A DNA stretch of 64,000 nt from JAEVLT01 sp044598425 (GTDB lineage Bacteria > Bacillota > Bacilli > Bacillales > Cytobacillaceae). Numbering within the stretch: position 1 is the first letter of the stretch; the number at the start of each line of letters is the position of its first letter. The notes under the pieces are model-generated. The model did no database searches and was not told the DNA's origin. It saw only the letters and a program-made list of their open reading frames with translations. The stretch is taken from contig CP172536.1 of NCBI GenBank assembly GCA_044598425.1, forward strand, positions 682,001-746,000, read 5' to 3'. Below are positions 8,468 through 16,683 of the stretch, one piece after another. A program made the position numbers and the translations under genes.

Positions 8468-9334
8468 GTGTGGGAAAAAAAGATCCAAATCGATGCACCG
8501 TATAATTTTGACCGGGTGCTTGAACGCCAAGCCCTCGACCCTCTTAACCAAATTGATGAAAAAAATCGCCTGATCAAAGTGCCAATTATCGTGAATCGTG
8601 AAAAATACGTTGTTGGAGTGAAGGGAATCGGAACAACCGAGGCGCCTGCCTTTCTTTTATCTGGGAAAAAGAATGCAAACAAAGAAGAACAAATCAAGCG
8701 TATCGCAGAAATTTTCCAATGGAATGTCCCGTTAAAACCCGTTTATGATCATTTTCAGCAAACGGATCTTAACGAAATTTTCACAGAGCATTTCGGCACA
8801 CCGCTTGTGCTTGATTTCGATCCTTTTGCGGCACTGTTAAAATCAGTGATTCACCAGCAGCTGAATTTAAAGTTTGCCTTTACCTTAACAGAACGGTTTG
8901 TAAAAACGTTTGGCTCACAACTTGACAATGTCTGGTTTTATCCCGATGCTGAAAAAATTGCGGGATTAACCGTTGAGCAACTCCAGGAATTGCAGTTTAG
9001 CGGCAGGAAAGCGGAATATGTCATCGGCATCGCCCAGAAAGTTACAGATGGTTTGCTCGATTTATCATCATTTAAACATGAAGGTGAAGAGGAAATTTTT
9101 AAAAAGTTGATTAAAATCCGCGGTGTCGGGCCATGGACGATTCAAAACTTTCTGCTATTCGGACTCGGCCGGCAAAATCTTTTTCCAACAGCGGACATTG
9201 GTATTCAGAATGCTTTGAAAAAATTGTACAAGCTTGAGCAGAAACCAACCCTCGAAGAAATGGAGCGCTTCAAGCAAGGCTGGGAGCCGTACTTGAGCTA
9301 TGCTTCTTTGTATTTGTGGAGAAGCATTGAGTAG
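8468..9334 (+). CDS. yfjP: DNA-3-methyladenine glycosylase II-like (YfjP)
   Basis: This roughly 288-residue protein is a base-excision glycosylase of the AlkA/HhH-GPD superfamily, which removes alkylated bases. The helix-hairpin-helix is IRGVGPWT and the catalytic aspartate follows in PTADIGIQ. A conserved SVIHQQLNLKFA segment sits before it. The start is uncertain: an ATG at 8453 overlaps its own possible ribosome site, whereas the GTG at 8468 has AAAAGGA upstream and gives the usual family N-terminus. It is separated from yfjO by only 14 bases, so the two are probably cotranscribed, as in B. subtilis. Confidence 0.82.
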   Translation: MWEKKIQIDAPYNFDRVLERQALDPLNQIDEKNRLIKVPIIVNREKYVVGVKGIGTTEAPAFLLSGKKNANKEEQIKRIAEIFQWNVPLKPVYDHFQQTDLNEIFTEHFGTPLVLDFDPFAALLKSVIHQQLNLKFAFTLTERFVKTFGSQLDNVWFYPDAEKIAGLTVEQLQELQFSGRKAEYVIGIAQKVTDGLLDLSSFKHEGEEEIFKKLIKIRGVGPWTIQNFLLFGLGRQNLFPTADIGIQNALKKLYKLEQKPTLEEMERFKQGWEPYLSYASLYLWRSIE

Positions 9335-9348
9335 ATGGAGTGAACGAA

Positions 9349-10728
9349 ATGAGCGAACAAGGTGTAAAAATAAAATTGAAGCAAACTTTCCCTTTAACGA
9401 TTAAAAGGCTGGGAATTAATGGCGAAGGGGTCGGTTATTTTAAAAAACAAGTCGTGTTTGTCCCTGGTGCTTTGCCGGGCGAGGAAGTAGTCGTGGAAGC
9501 AACGAAGATCCACCCGAAGTTTGCAGAAGCAAAGGTGAAAAAAATCCGCATCCAGTCCCCATACCGCGTCAAACCTTTTTGTCCAGTCTATGAGCAATGC
9601 GGCGGCTGCCAGCTTCAGCATTTGCGCTATGACCAGCAGCTCAAGGAAAAACGCGATATCGTCATTCAGGCACTGGAACGGCACACGAAGCTGAACATTG
9701 GCAGCCTCGATATCCGCGAGACGATCGGAATGGACAACCCGTGGGGATACCGCAATAAAAGCAGCTTCCAGCTGGCGGAAAAAAACGGCAAGGTGTTGGC
9801 CGGTTTGTATGGTCTCAATTCGCACCAACTAATCAATATTGACCATTGTGCGGTTCAGCATGGGCAAACGAATGAAGCGACCGCCGTGGTAAAAAAAATC
9901 CTTGAGGACTTGCACATCCCCATTTATAACGAGCGTTCGCGAAAAGGAATTGTTCGCACAATTGTAACTCGCGTTGGCGTGCAAACAGGCGAGCTTCAAG
10001 TTGTGCTCATCACAACGCAAAAGGAGCTGCCGAAAAAAGACCTATTGATCCAGGAAATTCAAAAAAGGCTGCCAAAGGTTCAGTCCATTGTGCAAAACAT
10101 CAACGGCCAGAAAACGTCGCTAATTTTTGGCGACGAAACCGAAGCGCTGGCCGGCAGAGAGTTCATTCAGGAGACATTAGGAGATCTGCAATTTGAATTA
10201 TCTGCGCGCACTTTCTTTCAGCTGAATCCGGTGCAAACCGTTACACTTTATGATGAAGTTAAAAAGGCAGCCGCACTCACCGGTAAAGAAAAAGTGGTCG
10301 ACGCATACTGCGGTGTCGGAACAATCGGGCTATGGCTCGCCGATCAAGCAGCAGAAGTGCGCGGGATGGACATCATCCCCGAATCAATCGAGGATGCCAA
10401 GAAAAATGCCAAACGACACGGCTTCACCAATACAAAGTATGTCCCAGGAAAAGCGGAAGAAGTCTTGCCCAAATGGGTGAAAAAAGGCTGGCGGCCGGAT
10501 GTGGTCATTGTCGACCCACCGCGCACAGGCTGTGACCATCAGCTACTGCAAACAATATTGAAAGTCCAGCCCAAAAAAGTGGTCTATGTATCGTGCAACC
10601 CATCGACCTTGGCAAAAGACATCCAAACCTTGAGCCAAAAATACGAAGTAAAATACATCCAGCCGGTGGATATGTTCCCGCAGACAGCCAGCGTTGAAGC
10701 GGTGACGGAATTGGTACAGAAAATGTAA
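9349..10728 (+). CDS. yfjO: 23S rRNA uracil-C5 methyltransferase, RlmD/TrmA family (YfjO)
   Basis: This 459-residue SAM-dependent enzyme methylates a uridine at C5 in RNA. In order it has a TRAM RNA-binding domain (about 10-65), the 4Fe-4S cysteines FCPVYEQCGGC with a later DHC, a SAM site (DAYCGVGTIG), and the active-site motifs VDPPRTGC and SCNPSTLAKD, whose cysteine is the nucleophile. B. subtilis has two close paralogs, YefA (RlmCD) and YfjO; the neighbourhood says YfjO. The exact target base cannot be read. The ATG at 9349 follows TGGAGTG by 7 bases; a GTG nine bases earlier overlaps that site. Confidence 0.87.
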   Translation: MSEQGVKIKLKQTFPLTIKRLGINGEGVGYFKKQVVFVPGALPGEEVVVEATKIHPKFAEAKVKKIRIQSPYRVKPFCPVYEQCGGCQLQHLRYDQQLKEKRDIVIQALERHTKLNIGSLDIRETIGMDNPWGYRNKSSFQLAEKNGKVLAGLYGLNSHQLINIDHCAVQHGQTNEATAVVKKILEDLHIPIYNERSRKGIVRTIVTRVGVQTGELQVVLITTQKELPKKDLLIQEIQKRLPKVQSIVQNINGQKTSLIFGDETEALAGREFIQETLGDLQFELSARTFFQLNPVQTVTLYDEVKKAAALTGKEKVVDAYCGVGTIGLWLADQAAEVRGMDIIPESIEDAKKNAKRHGFTNTKYVPGKAEEVLPKWVKKGWRPDVVIVDPPRTGCDHQLLQTILKVQPKKVVYVSCNPSTLAKDIQTLSQKYEVKYIQPVDMFPQTASVEAVTELVQKM

Positions 10729-11290
10729 CAAATATATAAACATTTGCAAGTTTAAATAAACTCTTGCTAATCTGATCCTGATTTCGTAAAAAAATCTTTT
10801 GCGATTTCGGGGTCTTTTTTATGTCAAATCCTTGTCATTTTGTTCGGGAACTCAAAAAGCATCCGAAACGAAAAAAGACAATACAATCGTGTCACAAAAA
10901 AAGCAGATTCATTTACAAAAGAAAAGCAATCCAAAGATAACAAAGATCAAAATGTTACATTATAAGCTTTCCTGGGCAGAATGTTCACATAATTGTAGAA
11001 AACCTTTGGGAAGACACCATGATTATAAAAAATAGTGTGATATAATTATACAAGAAGGGAGGTAGAAACATGTTATAACGATCATAAAATAATAAATATT
11101 TTGGAAATTTAGATTTCTTTCTTTTAAATCCGCAATCTTCCCCTTTACTTATCATCATTTTAAACCCACAATCATGCCGTCTGATCATCACTTCCTATTA
11201 AAATGTTAAATGAATAAATTTATGCAATAACCAGAATAAATGGGAATGTTGCCGGTTATTTCGAAGTTATTAAAAAGGAGTGAATTTAGT
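10729..11290 (+). other. Intergenic stretch without a recognised gene
   Basis: No protein gene could be supported on either strand. The stretch holds a T-run after a partial inverted sequence (about 10790-10820, a possible yfjO terminator), a TATAAT at 11041, and a strong ribosome site (AAGGGAGG, 11055-11062) followed by a two-codon frame, ATG TTA then stop. It may be the scar of a lost gene. Confidence 0.4.
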
Positions 11291-11683
11291 ATGAATGCAG
11301 TGCTGAGCAAGATTGCTGAAGGCATCACTGTTGGTTATTCAGAGGTTTTCACGACTCCAAACAACAACGACTATTTCCGCTTTGTTTATAATGGAAAGCT
11401 ATTTTTGGTTGCTGACTCGTATTGTATGAATCCAGATTGTCCATGCCAAGAGGCGGTTCTTAATTTTGTTCAAGTTTATCCGCGAGAAGCTCGTAAAGCT
11501 GCTAGCTTTATGATACGGCATAAACTTAGCGGCAGGGGATATAAAATTCATAGCCAAGGCATATTCAGGAAACGTGAAATAAGGGCTATCGTTATGCATT
11601 TTACCGCTGACGATACGATCCTTAAACTTTTAAATGAACGCTTCAAGGAAATGAAGGAAAAAGCAAAAGAAATGCTAAGTTAA
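11291..11683 (+). CDS. Hypothetical protein with a CxxxxCxC motif
   Basis: I do not recognise this 130-residue protein. It carries SYCMNPDCPCQEA around residues 43-55, three cysteines spaced as in small metal-binding motifs seen near the N-terminus of some SEC-C-type bacterial proteins, then a basic middle and a highly charged helical C-terminus (ERFKEMKEKAKEM). No signal peptide or membrane segment. AAAAAGGAGTG lies 9 bases before the ATG at 11291. It is followed at once by the remains of an amidohydrolase. Metal binding is an inference from the cysteines only. Confidence 0.6.
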   Translation: MNAVLSKIAEGITVGYSEVFTTPNNNDYFRFVYNGKLFLVADSYCMNPDCPCQEAVLNFVQVYPREARKAASFMIRHKLSGRGYKIHSQGIFRKREIRAIVMHFTADDTILKLLNERFKEMKEKAKEMLS

Positions 11684-11684
11684 A

Positions 11685-11918
11685 GCCACCGGCTTCGGTA
11701 GAGTTGATCTTGATGTGGCAAGCGCTATCCGCGAAATTTATTCAGTGAACCCAGACTCATGAATGTTTGGAACCGACTTACCATCCACAAGATCAAAGCG
11801 ACCTTTCAAATTTTCTGATCTTGATTTAATCTACAACATTCTAGGTAAAGGATCGTCTTATAAGTTTTATTTAAGATTGCAATGGAGTGGTATTTGAAAA
11901 CATATCATTTTGAAAATG
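11685..11918 (+). pseudogene. Remnant of an amidohydrolase (C-terminal part)
   Basis: Translation from 11685 gives ATGFGRVDLDVASAIREIY, then NPDS, a TGA stop at 11760, and immediately FGTDLPSTR in the same frame. This is the C-terminal metal-site region of Amidohydro_2 TIM-barrel hydrolases. Farther on, after a one-base frame change near 11862, VLFKIAMEWY matches the usual family ending. With no N-terminal two thirds, an internal stop and a frameshift, this is a decayed gene. The family call rests on recognising GTDLPS plus the FKNAxEWY-like end. Confidence 0.65.
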
Positions 11919-12033
11919 ATAAATAAATCTGACCGAATGCCAATAAATCAAAATGTATATGGAACAATGAACATCATCCCCAAAGAGGATAATCATGGAG
12001 GAGCCGTATCGATGATCCGCGTAAGGATCTGCA

Positions 12034-12082
12034 AGAGGCGCATGAGTAACTCATACGCCTGCTCGATTTTCTCATTTTTTAG
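12034..12082 (+). terminator. Terminator-like hairpin after the gene remnant
   Basis: AGGCGCATGAGT pairs with ACTCATACGCCT (one mismatch) and is followed after a few bases by TTTTCTCATTTTTT. It could end either the hypothetical-gene transcript or the former amidohydrolase. Confidence 0.55.
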
Positions 12083-12100
12083 GAAACGATAACGCTATCC

Positions 12101-12472
12101 TTAAACTAAGTATGAAGTACCTACTAATGATTCAGGAGACCTACCTAGAACTAAAAGACAAATTTTTGTGTAACTAGCACTTTTAAATTCAGTGAAAATT
12201 TTTGTTAATTCATGGAAATTTTCATCATCTTTTAGTTTTTGAATTTCTCTTTTATACAAGCGTAGAACAGAGTCATACACAAAATTTGGTTTATCTGCAC
12301 CTGGATATTCATCCATCAATAAACAGCCCATGTACTGATATTTGAAATGAAATGCTCGTGTGAGATAAACCATATCCAACAATTTTACAAAAAGGGTTGG
12401 ATAATTTTTTTGTAGCTTCTCAAGTGCTTCCTTCGTGGCTTTTAAATTATCAATACTTGTTAAAGTTAACAT
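12101..12472 (-). CDS. Hypothetical protein downstream of a thioesterase
   Basis: This 123-residue protein is not recognised. It is predominantly helical and charged, with no signal peptide, membrane segment or conserved catalytic motif. AAAAGGAGGAAG lies 6 bases before its ATG, a strong ribosome site, and only 15 bases separate it from the thioesterase gene upstream on the same strand, so the two form an operon. The good ribosome site and open frame make it a real gene. Confidence 0.55.
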   Translation of the reverse strand: MLTLTSIDNLKATKEALEKLQKNYPTLFVKLLDMVYLTRAFHFKYQYMGCLLMDEYPGADKPNFVYDSVLRLYKREIQKLKDDENFHELTKIFTEFKSASYTKICLLVLGRSPESLVGTSYLV

Positions 12473-12487
12473 CGTTTCTTCCTCCTT

Positions 12488-13006
12488 TTAATTGTCCCAA
12501 GGTTTTCCCAATGAAAGATACGCAGCTAATTCTTTACTTTTTTGCCTTCTTAATTTGCGCATTTCGGCTCTTTCTTTCCCTGTATTGTAGAGGAATTTTT
12601 CTTCTTCTGTCTCTGGTATGACACTTGGAACTTCAACAGGTTTTTTATTTTCATCAAGAGCTACAAAAGTTAAAAATGCTGTGGCGGCGATTCTTCGCTC
12701 TCCAGTCATGATATCTTCCGCAATAACTTTACAAAAAATTTCCATAGAGGTTCTTCCGGTATATGTTACAAACGATTCGACGCAGACTGAATCAGTTTGA
12801 TGAATAGGGCATAAGAAATCGATATGGTCAGTAGATGCAGTGACGCATTCTTTGACTCTAGAATGTCTGCGGGCTGATAAAGTTGCAGCGTCATCAAGCT
12901 TTTTCATCAAAACTCCGCCAAACAGTGTATTATAGTTATTTAAATCGCAAGATAGTACTTGAGCTGTATTAACAATACGGCTTTCTTTAATTTTTTTTTG
13001 GTTCAT
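12488..13006 (-). CDS. Acyl-CoA thioesterase, hotdog fold (YkhA-like)
   Basis: This 172-residue cytosolic protein hydrolyses acyl-CoA esters. The single hotdog domain (about 8-130) shows the family features: NTLFGGVLMKKLDDAA, whose N and D are active-site residues, then SFVTYTGRTSMEI and TAFLTFVALDENKKPVEVP. A charged helical tail follows. Length and layout match Bacillus YkhA-type thioesterases. The ribosome site AAAAGGAGG lies 6 bases before the ATG. Chain-length preference cannot be read. Confidence 0.82.
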   Translation of the reverse strand: MNQKKIKESRIVNTAQVLSCDLNNYNTLFGGVLMKKLDDAATLSARRHSRVKECVTASTDHIDFLCPIHQTDSVCVESFVTYTGRTSMEIFCKVIAEDIMTGERRIAATAFLTFVALDENKKPVEVPSVIPETEEEKFLYNTGKERAEMRKLRRQKSKELAAYLSLGKPWDN

Positions 13007-13189
13007 GTTGTGCCTCCTTTTATTTTGGAATGTGGAAAATAAATCCTATATTCACGTTGTTAAAATGTTCTATTATTGCTTATATAAGTGTACGCCGCAA
13101 TAATTGGTTAGTAAAATGGTTATATTTTATCGTTAATATAGATTTTTTCTATGTAAATGCTTTCAAGTATGCATTGAATTTATGCGATA

Positions 13190-13220
13190 TAAAAAAAACG
13201 GTTCTTTTAGTAAGAACCGT
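13190..13220 (-). terminator. Terminator of the LysR gene
   Basis: ACGGTTCTT and AAGAACCGT form a perfect 9-bp stem with a 5-base loop; on the minus strand it runs into seven or eight Ts. It lies 50 bases after the LysR stop. Confidence 0.85.
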
Positions 13221-13270
13221 CCTGAGGTACTCCCGAATCATATTAAAAGAAGGTTTTACCCATCTTCCTG

Positions 13271-14155
13271 TCATCCATGAGTAAGTCGCTCTTTTGTAAA
13301 TTGAAGCCATTCTTTTGCGGCATAGGGGAGGTATTGATTCTTGCCCCAAATAATCGCGAGGTTCCAGCGGATGGAAGGATTTACGACTTTAACCGACCTT
13401 ACAGCTTTTCCTAAATGACTGCAAATACTCTCAGGTAAAAGGGAAATTCCAAGTTTACATGCTACCATCTCCTCGATAAATGACCATTGAGAGCTTTCTG
13501 AGATAATGTGGGGACTAAATCCTGCGCTATTACAAGAAGAGATAATTCGGTCGTGCATGACAAAATCCTTATTAAATAAAATAAAAGATTCATTGGTCAA
13601 TTCAGCTAAGTCGATTTCCGTTCTGTCTGCTAATGGATGTGATAGATGAAGGATCAGCTTGAGGTCCTCTTCCATAAAAGAGAAATGCTCAAAGAGGTTG
13701 TTGTTCGTTGGAAGAACAATGACACCTACATCAAGTAGATTATTACTAACATCCTCTTCTATTTTTTTTGAGCCGTCCTCCATTATTTCGAAAGTAATCC
13801 CCGGATATTTATCGTGAAAGCTACCCATGATTTTGAGGAAAACATGAGCATCAAAAATGGGTGGTAAACCAATCCGAATATGCCCCTTTTTTAATCCTAA
13901 AAGGTTGTTTAATTCCATTTCCAAATTTTTAAAGGCCTTGTCTATTAATTTTGCTTGCTCCAAAATAATACGTCCTGCATCGGTTAAGGTTACCTGCTTA
14001 CGAGATCGATCAAACAGAGCAGCGCCCAATTCCTCCTCGAGGTTTTTAATCATTTTACTAATCGTTGGTTGTGTGATAAATAAATGATCTGCAGCGCGCG
14101 AAAAACTTTTAAAATTTGTTACTTCGATAAAATATTGTAAATGCTTGATATCCAA
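13271..14155 (-). CDS. LysR-family transcriptional regulator (CidR-like)
   Basis: This protein of about 294 residues has an N-terminal winged helix-turn-helix (FSRAADHLFITQPTISKMIKNL) and a C-terminal substrate-binding domain of two alpha/beta lobes (about 90-290). The DNA-binding part resembles CidR/YwbI, regulator of holin-like genes, but no cidAB-like gene is adjacent, so the target is unknown. The TTG at 14155 is preferred because AGCAGGTG lies 7 bases before it and the protein then begins with the usual D-I-K-H-L-Q-Y-F; an ATG at 14161 sits only one base from that site. Confidence 0.8.
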   Translation of the reverse strand: MDIKHLQYFIEVTNFKSFSRAADHLFITQPTISKMIKNLEEELGAALFDRSRKQVTLTDAGRIILEQAKLIDKAFKNLEMELNNLLGLKKGHIRIGLPPIFDAHVFLKIMGSFHDKYPGITFEIMEDGSKKIEEDVSNNLLDVGVIVLPTNNNLFEHFSFMEEDLKLILHLSHPLADRTEIDLAELTNESFILFNKDFVMHDRIISSCNSAGFSPHIISESSQWSFIEEMVACKLGISLLPESICSHLGKAVRSVKVVNPSIRWNLAIIWGKNQYLPYAAKEWLQFTKERLTHG

Positions 14156-14161
14156 TATCAT

Positions 14162-14662
14162 ACACCTGCTTTTGATTAATTGTTGAGAAGATAATATCCA
14201 ACTAATTCTATTTATAAAGCATCTTTAAAGTATGCTGGGTTATCCTGACTTAGAGGCCTAAATGACGGATCTGCCTTTTGAAGTTCAATTTTATTTCAGG
14301 TTAAGTGGAATGGTTGAACCAGATAAATCTAGGATACAGCTAATTCTGCATTTTTTGAAGTACCCTGACTTCAGACACTATCTAGTTCATTTTCTGATTA
14401 GAAACGTACTGCTTTAAATATAGTGAAGGAGGTAAATGAGCTTTCCATTTCTGCTTATAAGTAAGAAGCAAGCTTTGAGCATCTAGGTTCAGAGTCTTTA
14501 TACCAAACTACACTGTATCAACATTTAAAAATATTAAAATTCCATTGTATTGCTGGCAGATCTTCTTGGAAAGAACAAGAAAGCTAATACCAGCCAGGAC
14601 TGTCGAATAGGTTTCCTAAGATTGATAGAAAATGTGACATCGGGAACTAGCACCAAGTTTAA
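14162..14662. other. Gap of about 500 bases without an intact gene
   Basis: Short frames here are broken by stops. A ribosome-like GAAGGAGGT at about 14425 precedes a frame that stops after 12 codons and resumes as about 40 residues, which may be old coding debris. I recognise nothing. Confidence 0.35.
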
Positions 14663-14699
14663 AAAAAGCAGAATCCGGTTTGCAAGGATTCTGCTTTTT
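14663..14699. terminator. Strong bidirectional terminator
   Basis: AAAAAGCAGAATCC and GGATTCTGCTTTTT form a 14-bp perfect stem with a 9-base loop. A- and T-runs on both sides allow termination in both directions; on the minus strand it closes the disulfide oxidoreductase gene. Confidence 0.9.
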
Positions 14700-14712
14700 G
14701 CGTTAAATCGTT

Positions 14713-15366
14713 TTATTGTAATATTTCCTGAATTTTTGCCAAAATCAATTGTTCCGGGGCAGCGCCTTCTTGTTCTGCCTTTCCGTCGTTGATGACGGTC
14801 TTTGGCACGCCCATTACGTTGTGCTTATTGGACAACTCCGGAAATTCCATTGCTTCGATCATCTCCCCTTTAATGCGAGGATTGATCATTGCCATATGGT
14901 GAGCCACGCGAACTGCGCGGGGACAATATGGTCAGGTGGGTGTGATAAATACTGACAGTGTAACGTCCTGGTTAATTTGCTTTAATGCCTCAATGGTTTC
15001 AGGACTTAAATCTGTATGATTGTTGGCAATGTCAATGATATCTTCAATCAAGGTGCTAAATTCATATCCGGATGGAATTCCGTAAAAATGGACGCCGGTA
15101 TCCTTTTCGTCCTCATCGACAAAGACAATCGCAGGGTATTTATCAACCCCAAGTTGGCTGGCCTTCGCAGCATGCTCGTCCTTGTCGAATATTTGCAGGT
15201 CAATCTTATCTGAGAGAGTAGCTAGTTGTTCTAAAAGATCCTGGGTCTCATCACAATATTGGCAGTTCTCTTTCGAATGAAAGAAGCGAATATGGGCAGT
15301 GCCTGCCATTTTTTCACTGAACATCGTTTGAATCAGCTGTTTATCATTTTCATCAATCTGTGGCAC
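14713..15366 (-). CDS. Two-domain glutaredoxin-like protein disulfide oxidoreductase with in-frame UGA
   Basis: This is a tandem thioredoxin-fold (PDO-type) oxidoreductase. The N-terminal fold has the active site CQYC (about residues 36-39, after FFHSKEN). The second fold should read TPT-C-PYC, but the first catalytic Cys codon is TGA (14934-14932). The frame then continues without interruption as PYCPRAVRVAHHM to a normal end at 14713, about 217 residues in all, the size of known PDO proteins. Either UGA is read as selenocysteine (a U-x-x-C motif) or the second site is lost to a point mutation. A bipartite hairpin begins right after the UGA. The GTG start at 15366 follows AAAGGAGATGAG. Fold and motif are certain; decoding is open. 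Confidence 0.75.
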
Positions 15367-15762
15367 GGTCTCATCTCCTTTTGAAAAAATTATCTACATA
15401 ACCGAATGTTTTATCCGATTAATGTATTCTTTGTTGTTTTTATTCATCATTTTTCAATAAACCTATGGGGGTATTAATGGATTACCCTAATTGTACTCGT
15501 TTATGCCTTGAAGATCAATGAAGCAAATTTGACTGATCAAGATTAGCGGAAACCTTTGTAGTTTATCCATCCTTTGTCTATAGTATTAAAGGAATGAAAA
15601 AAACCAATGGAAGAGATGCAGAAACAATGATTAGGGAAATGTATGGACATAAAATGCCTTCATTGGAAGAAGGACTTTTAAAGTGTATCGCAGATCATAT
15701 TGATGCAATTCAGTAAATAAAATGCCTAAGGGTTGCGATAGTGTAATAGACAGACGTATAGG
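15367..15762 (+). other. Gap with an open but unassigned frame
   Basis: From about 15546 to 15716 one plus-strand frame is open and ends MPSLEEGLLKCIADHIDAIQ. It has no ribosome site at its only ATG (15595), where AAAGGA abuts the start codon. It looks like the 3' end of a lost gene; I cannot name it. GGGTA and TACCC around 15466 and 15484 form a short inverted repeat of unknown use. Confidence 0.3.
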
Positions 15763-15797
15763 AGGGACAAATTACCTGTTCATTTGTCCCGGTTTTA
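15763..15797 (+). terminator. Hairpin upstream of the amino acid ABC operon
   Basis: GGGACAAAT and ATTTGTCCC form a perfect 9-bp stem with a 9-base loop and a short T-run (GGTTTTA). It is about 60 bases before the binding-protein gene and could be a terminator for upstream transcription or an attenuator. Confidence 0.5.
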
Positions 15798-15857
15798 TGT
15801 TATATTAATAAATAACTGTATTTAGAGAACTTTTAAGCAATAGGGGGAGTGAATGAT

Positions 15858-16628
15858 ATGAAAAAATTTGGAATATTTAGTTTGGTTTTACTCTTTACGC
15901 TTTTGATTGCTGCTTGCGGCAATAATAATTCGGCAGGTGATAAGGGGAGTAGTGAGAAAGTTTACAAGGTAGGGGTTGACACTACTTATCCTCCATTTGA
16001 ATTTAAAGAGGGTAACGAGTATAAGGGAATCGATATTGATTTAATTAATGCCATTGCGAAAAATCAAGGTTTTAAAATTCAATTAATGCCGATGGATTTC
16101 GGCGGAATTATCCCGGCAATGCAAGCAAACCAGCTTGATGTGGCAATTGCAGGTATGAGTATTACGGATGAAAGAAAAAAAATTGTTGATTTCTCACAAC
16201 CTTATTTCGATGCCGGTTTAACGGTTGTTGTAAAAAAGGATAACACCAGCATTAAATCAGTTAATGATTTGAAAGGAAAAAAGGTAGCAGTTAAGAAAGG
16301 GACAACTGGCGCCAAATACGCAGTGGACAATGCTGCAAAACTAGGAATCGAAGTTGTTCAATTTAACGATAGCCCTGCCATGTTCCAGGAAGTAGCGAAT
16401 GGAAATGCGGATGCCTTGATTGAGGACTATCCTGTGATTTCTTACGCGATTGCTCAGAAAGATCTTGGCTTGAAAATTGTTGGTGACCGCTTAAACGGAG
16501 ACAAATACGGGATTGCAGTCCTAAAAGGCCAAAACCAGGATTTATTGAAAAAAATCGATAAAGGATTAGACGAGCTTAAAAAAGATGGAACCTATGATAA
16601 AATTATCAAAACGTATCTTGGAAAATAA
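15858..16628 (+). CDS. Polar amino acid ABC transporter substrate-binding lipoprotein
   Basis: This 256-residue protein captures an amino acid outside the membrane. It has a lipoprotein signal peptide with lipobox LIAAC (Cys about residue 18) and a class 3 solute-binding fold. Conserved pieces are YPPFEF, GIDIDLINAIA, DVAIAGMSITDERKKIVDFS and GTTGAKYA, of the GlnH type, so glutamine is the likely ligand; arginine is possible. The ATG at 15858 follows AGGGGGA by about 9 bases, better placed than a GTG nine bases upstream. It leads a three-gene operon and is followed by a hairpin before the permease. Confidence 0.87.
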   Translation: MKKFGIFSLVLLFTLLIAACGNNNSAGDKGSSEKVYKVGVDTTYPPFEFKEGNEYKGIDIDLINAIAKNQGFKIQLMPMDFGGIIPAMQANQLDVAIAGMSITDERKKIVDFSQPYFDAGLTVVVKKDNTSIKSVNDLKGKKVAVKKGTTGAKYAVDNAAKLGIEVVQFNDSPAMFQEVANGNADALIEDYPVISYAIAQKDLGLKIVGDRLNGDKYGIAVLKGQNQDLLKKIDKGLDELKKDGTYDKIIKTYLGK

Positions 16629-16639
16629 TAAATGCTATT

Positions 16640-16668
16640 AAGCGCGCATCGTGCGCGCTTTCTTTTTG
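16640..16668 (+). terminator. Intercistronic hairpin between binding protein and permease
   Basis: AAGCGCGC and GCGCGCTT pair with a short loop and are followed by TCTTTTT. Such a leaky terminator or 3'-end stabiliser would give more binding protein than membrane components, as is usual in these operons. Confidence 0.65.
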
Positions 16669-16683
16669 AAGGAGATGATCGGA

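Noticed and set aside
10985..11191. A 68-codon minus-strand frame with repeated lysine/aspartate-rich words
   Set aside because: No ribosome site, AT-rich composition and no recognisable pattern; it runs across the promoter-like region.
11685..11899. Selenocysteine reading of the TGA at 11760 in the amidohydrolase remnant
   Set aside because: The TGA replaces a hydrophobic residue, not Cys, and the same remnant has a frameshift and no N-terminal part, so it is plain decay.
13030..13284. An 84-codon plus-strand frame before the LysR gene
   Set aside because: It runs through the LysR terminator and into the LysR coding region on the other strand, with no ribosome site.
14420..14590. Transposition-helper (IstB-like) remnant
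   Set aside because: A faint resemblance in one broken frame only; no inverted repeats or further motifs support it.
15462..15490. CsoR/CstR-type operator (GGGTA...TACCC)
   Set aside because: Only five bases per arm and no copper or sulfur gene next to it; too weak to call.
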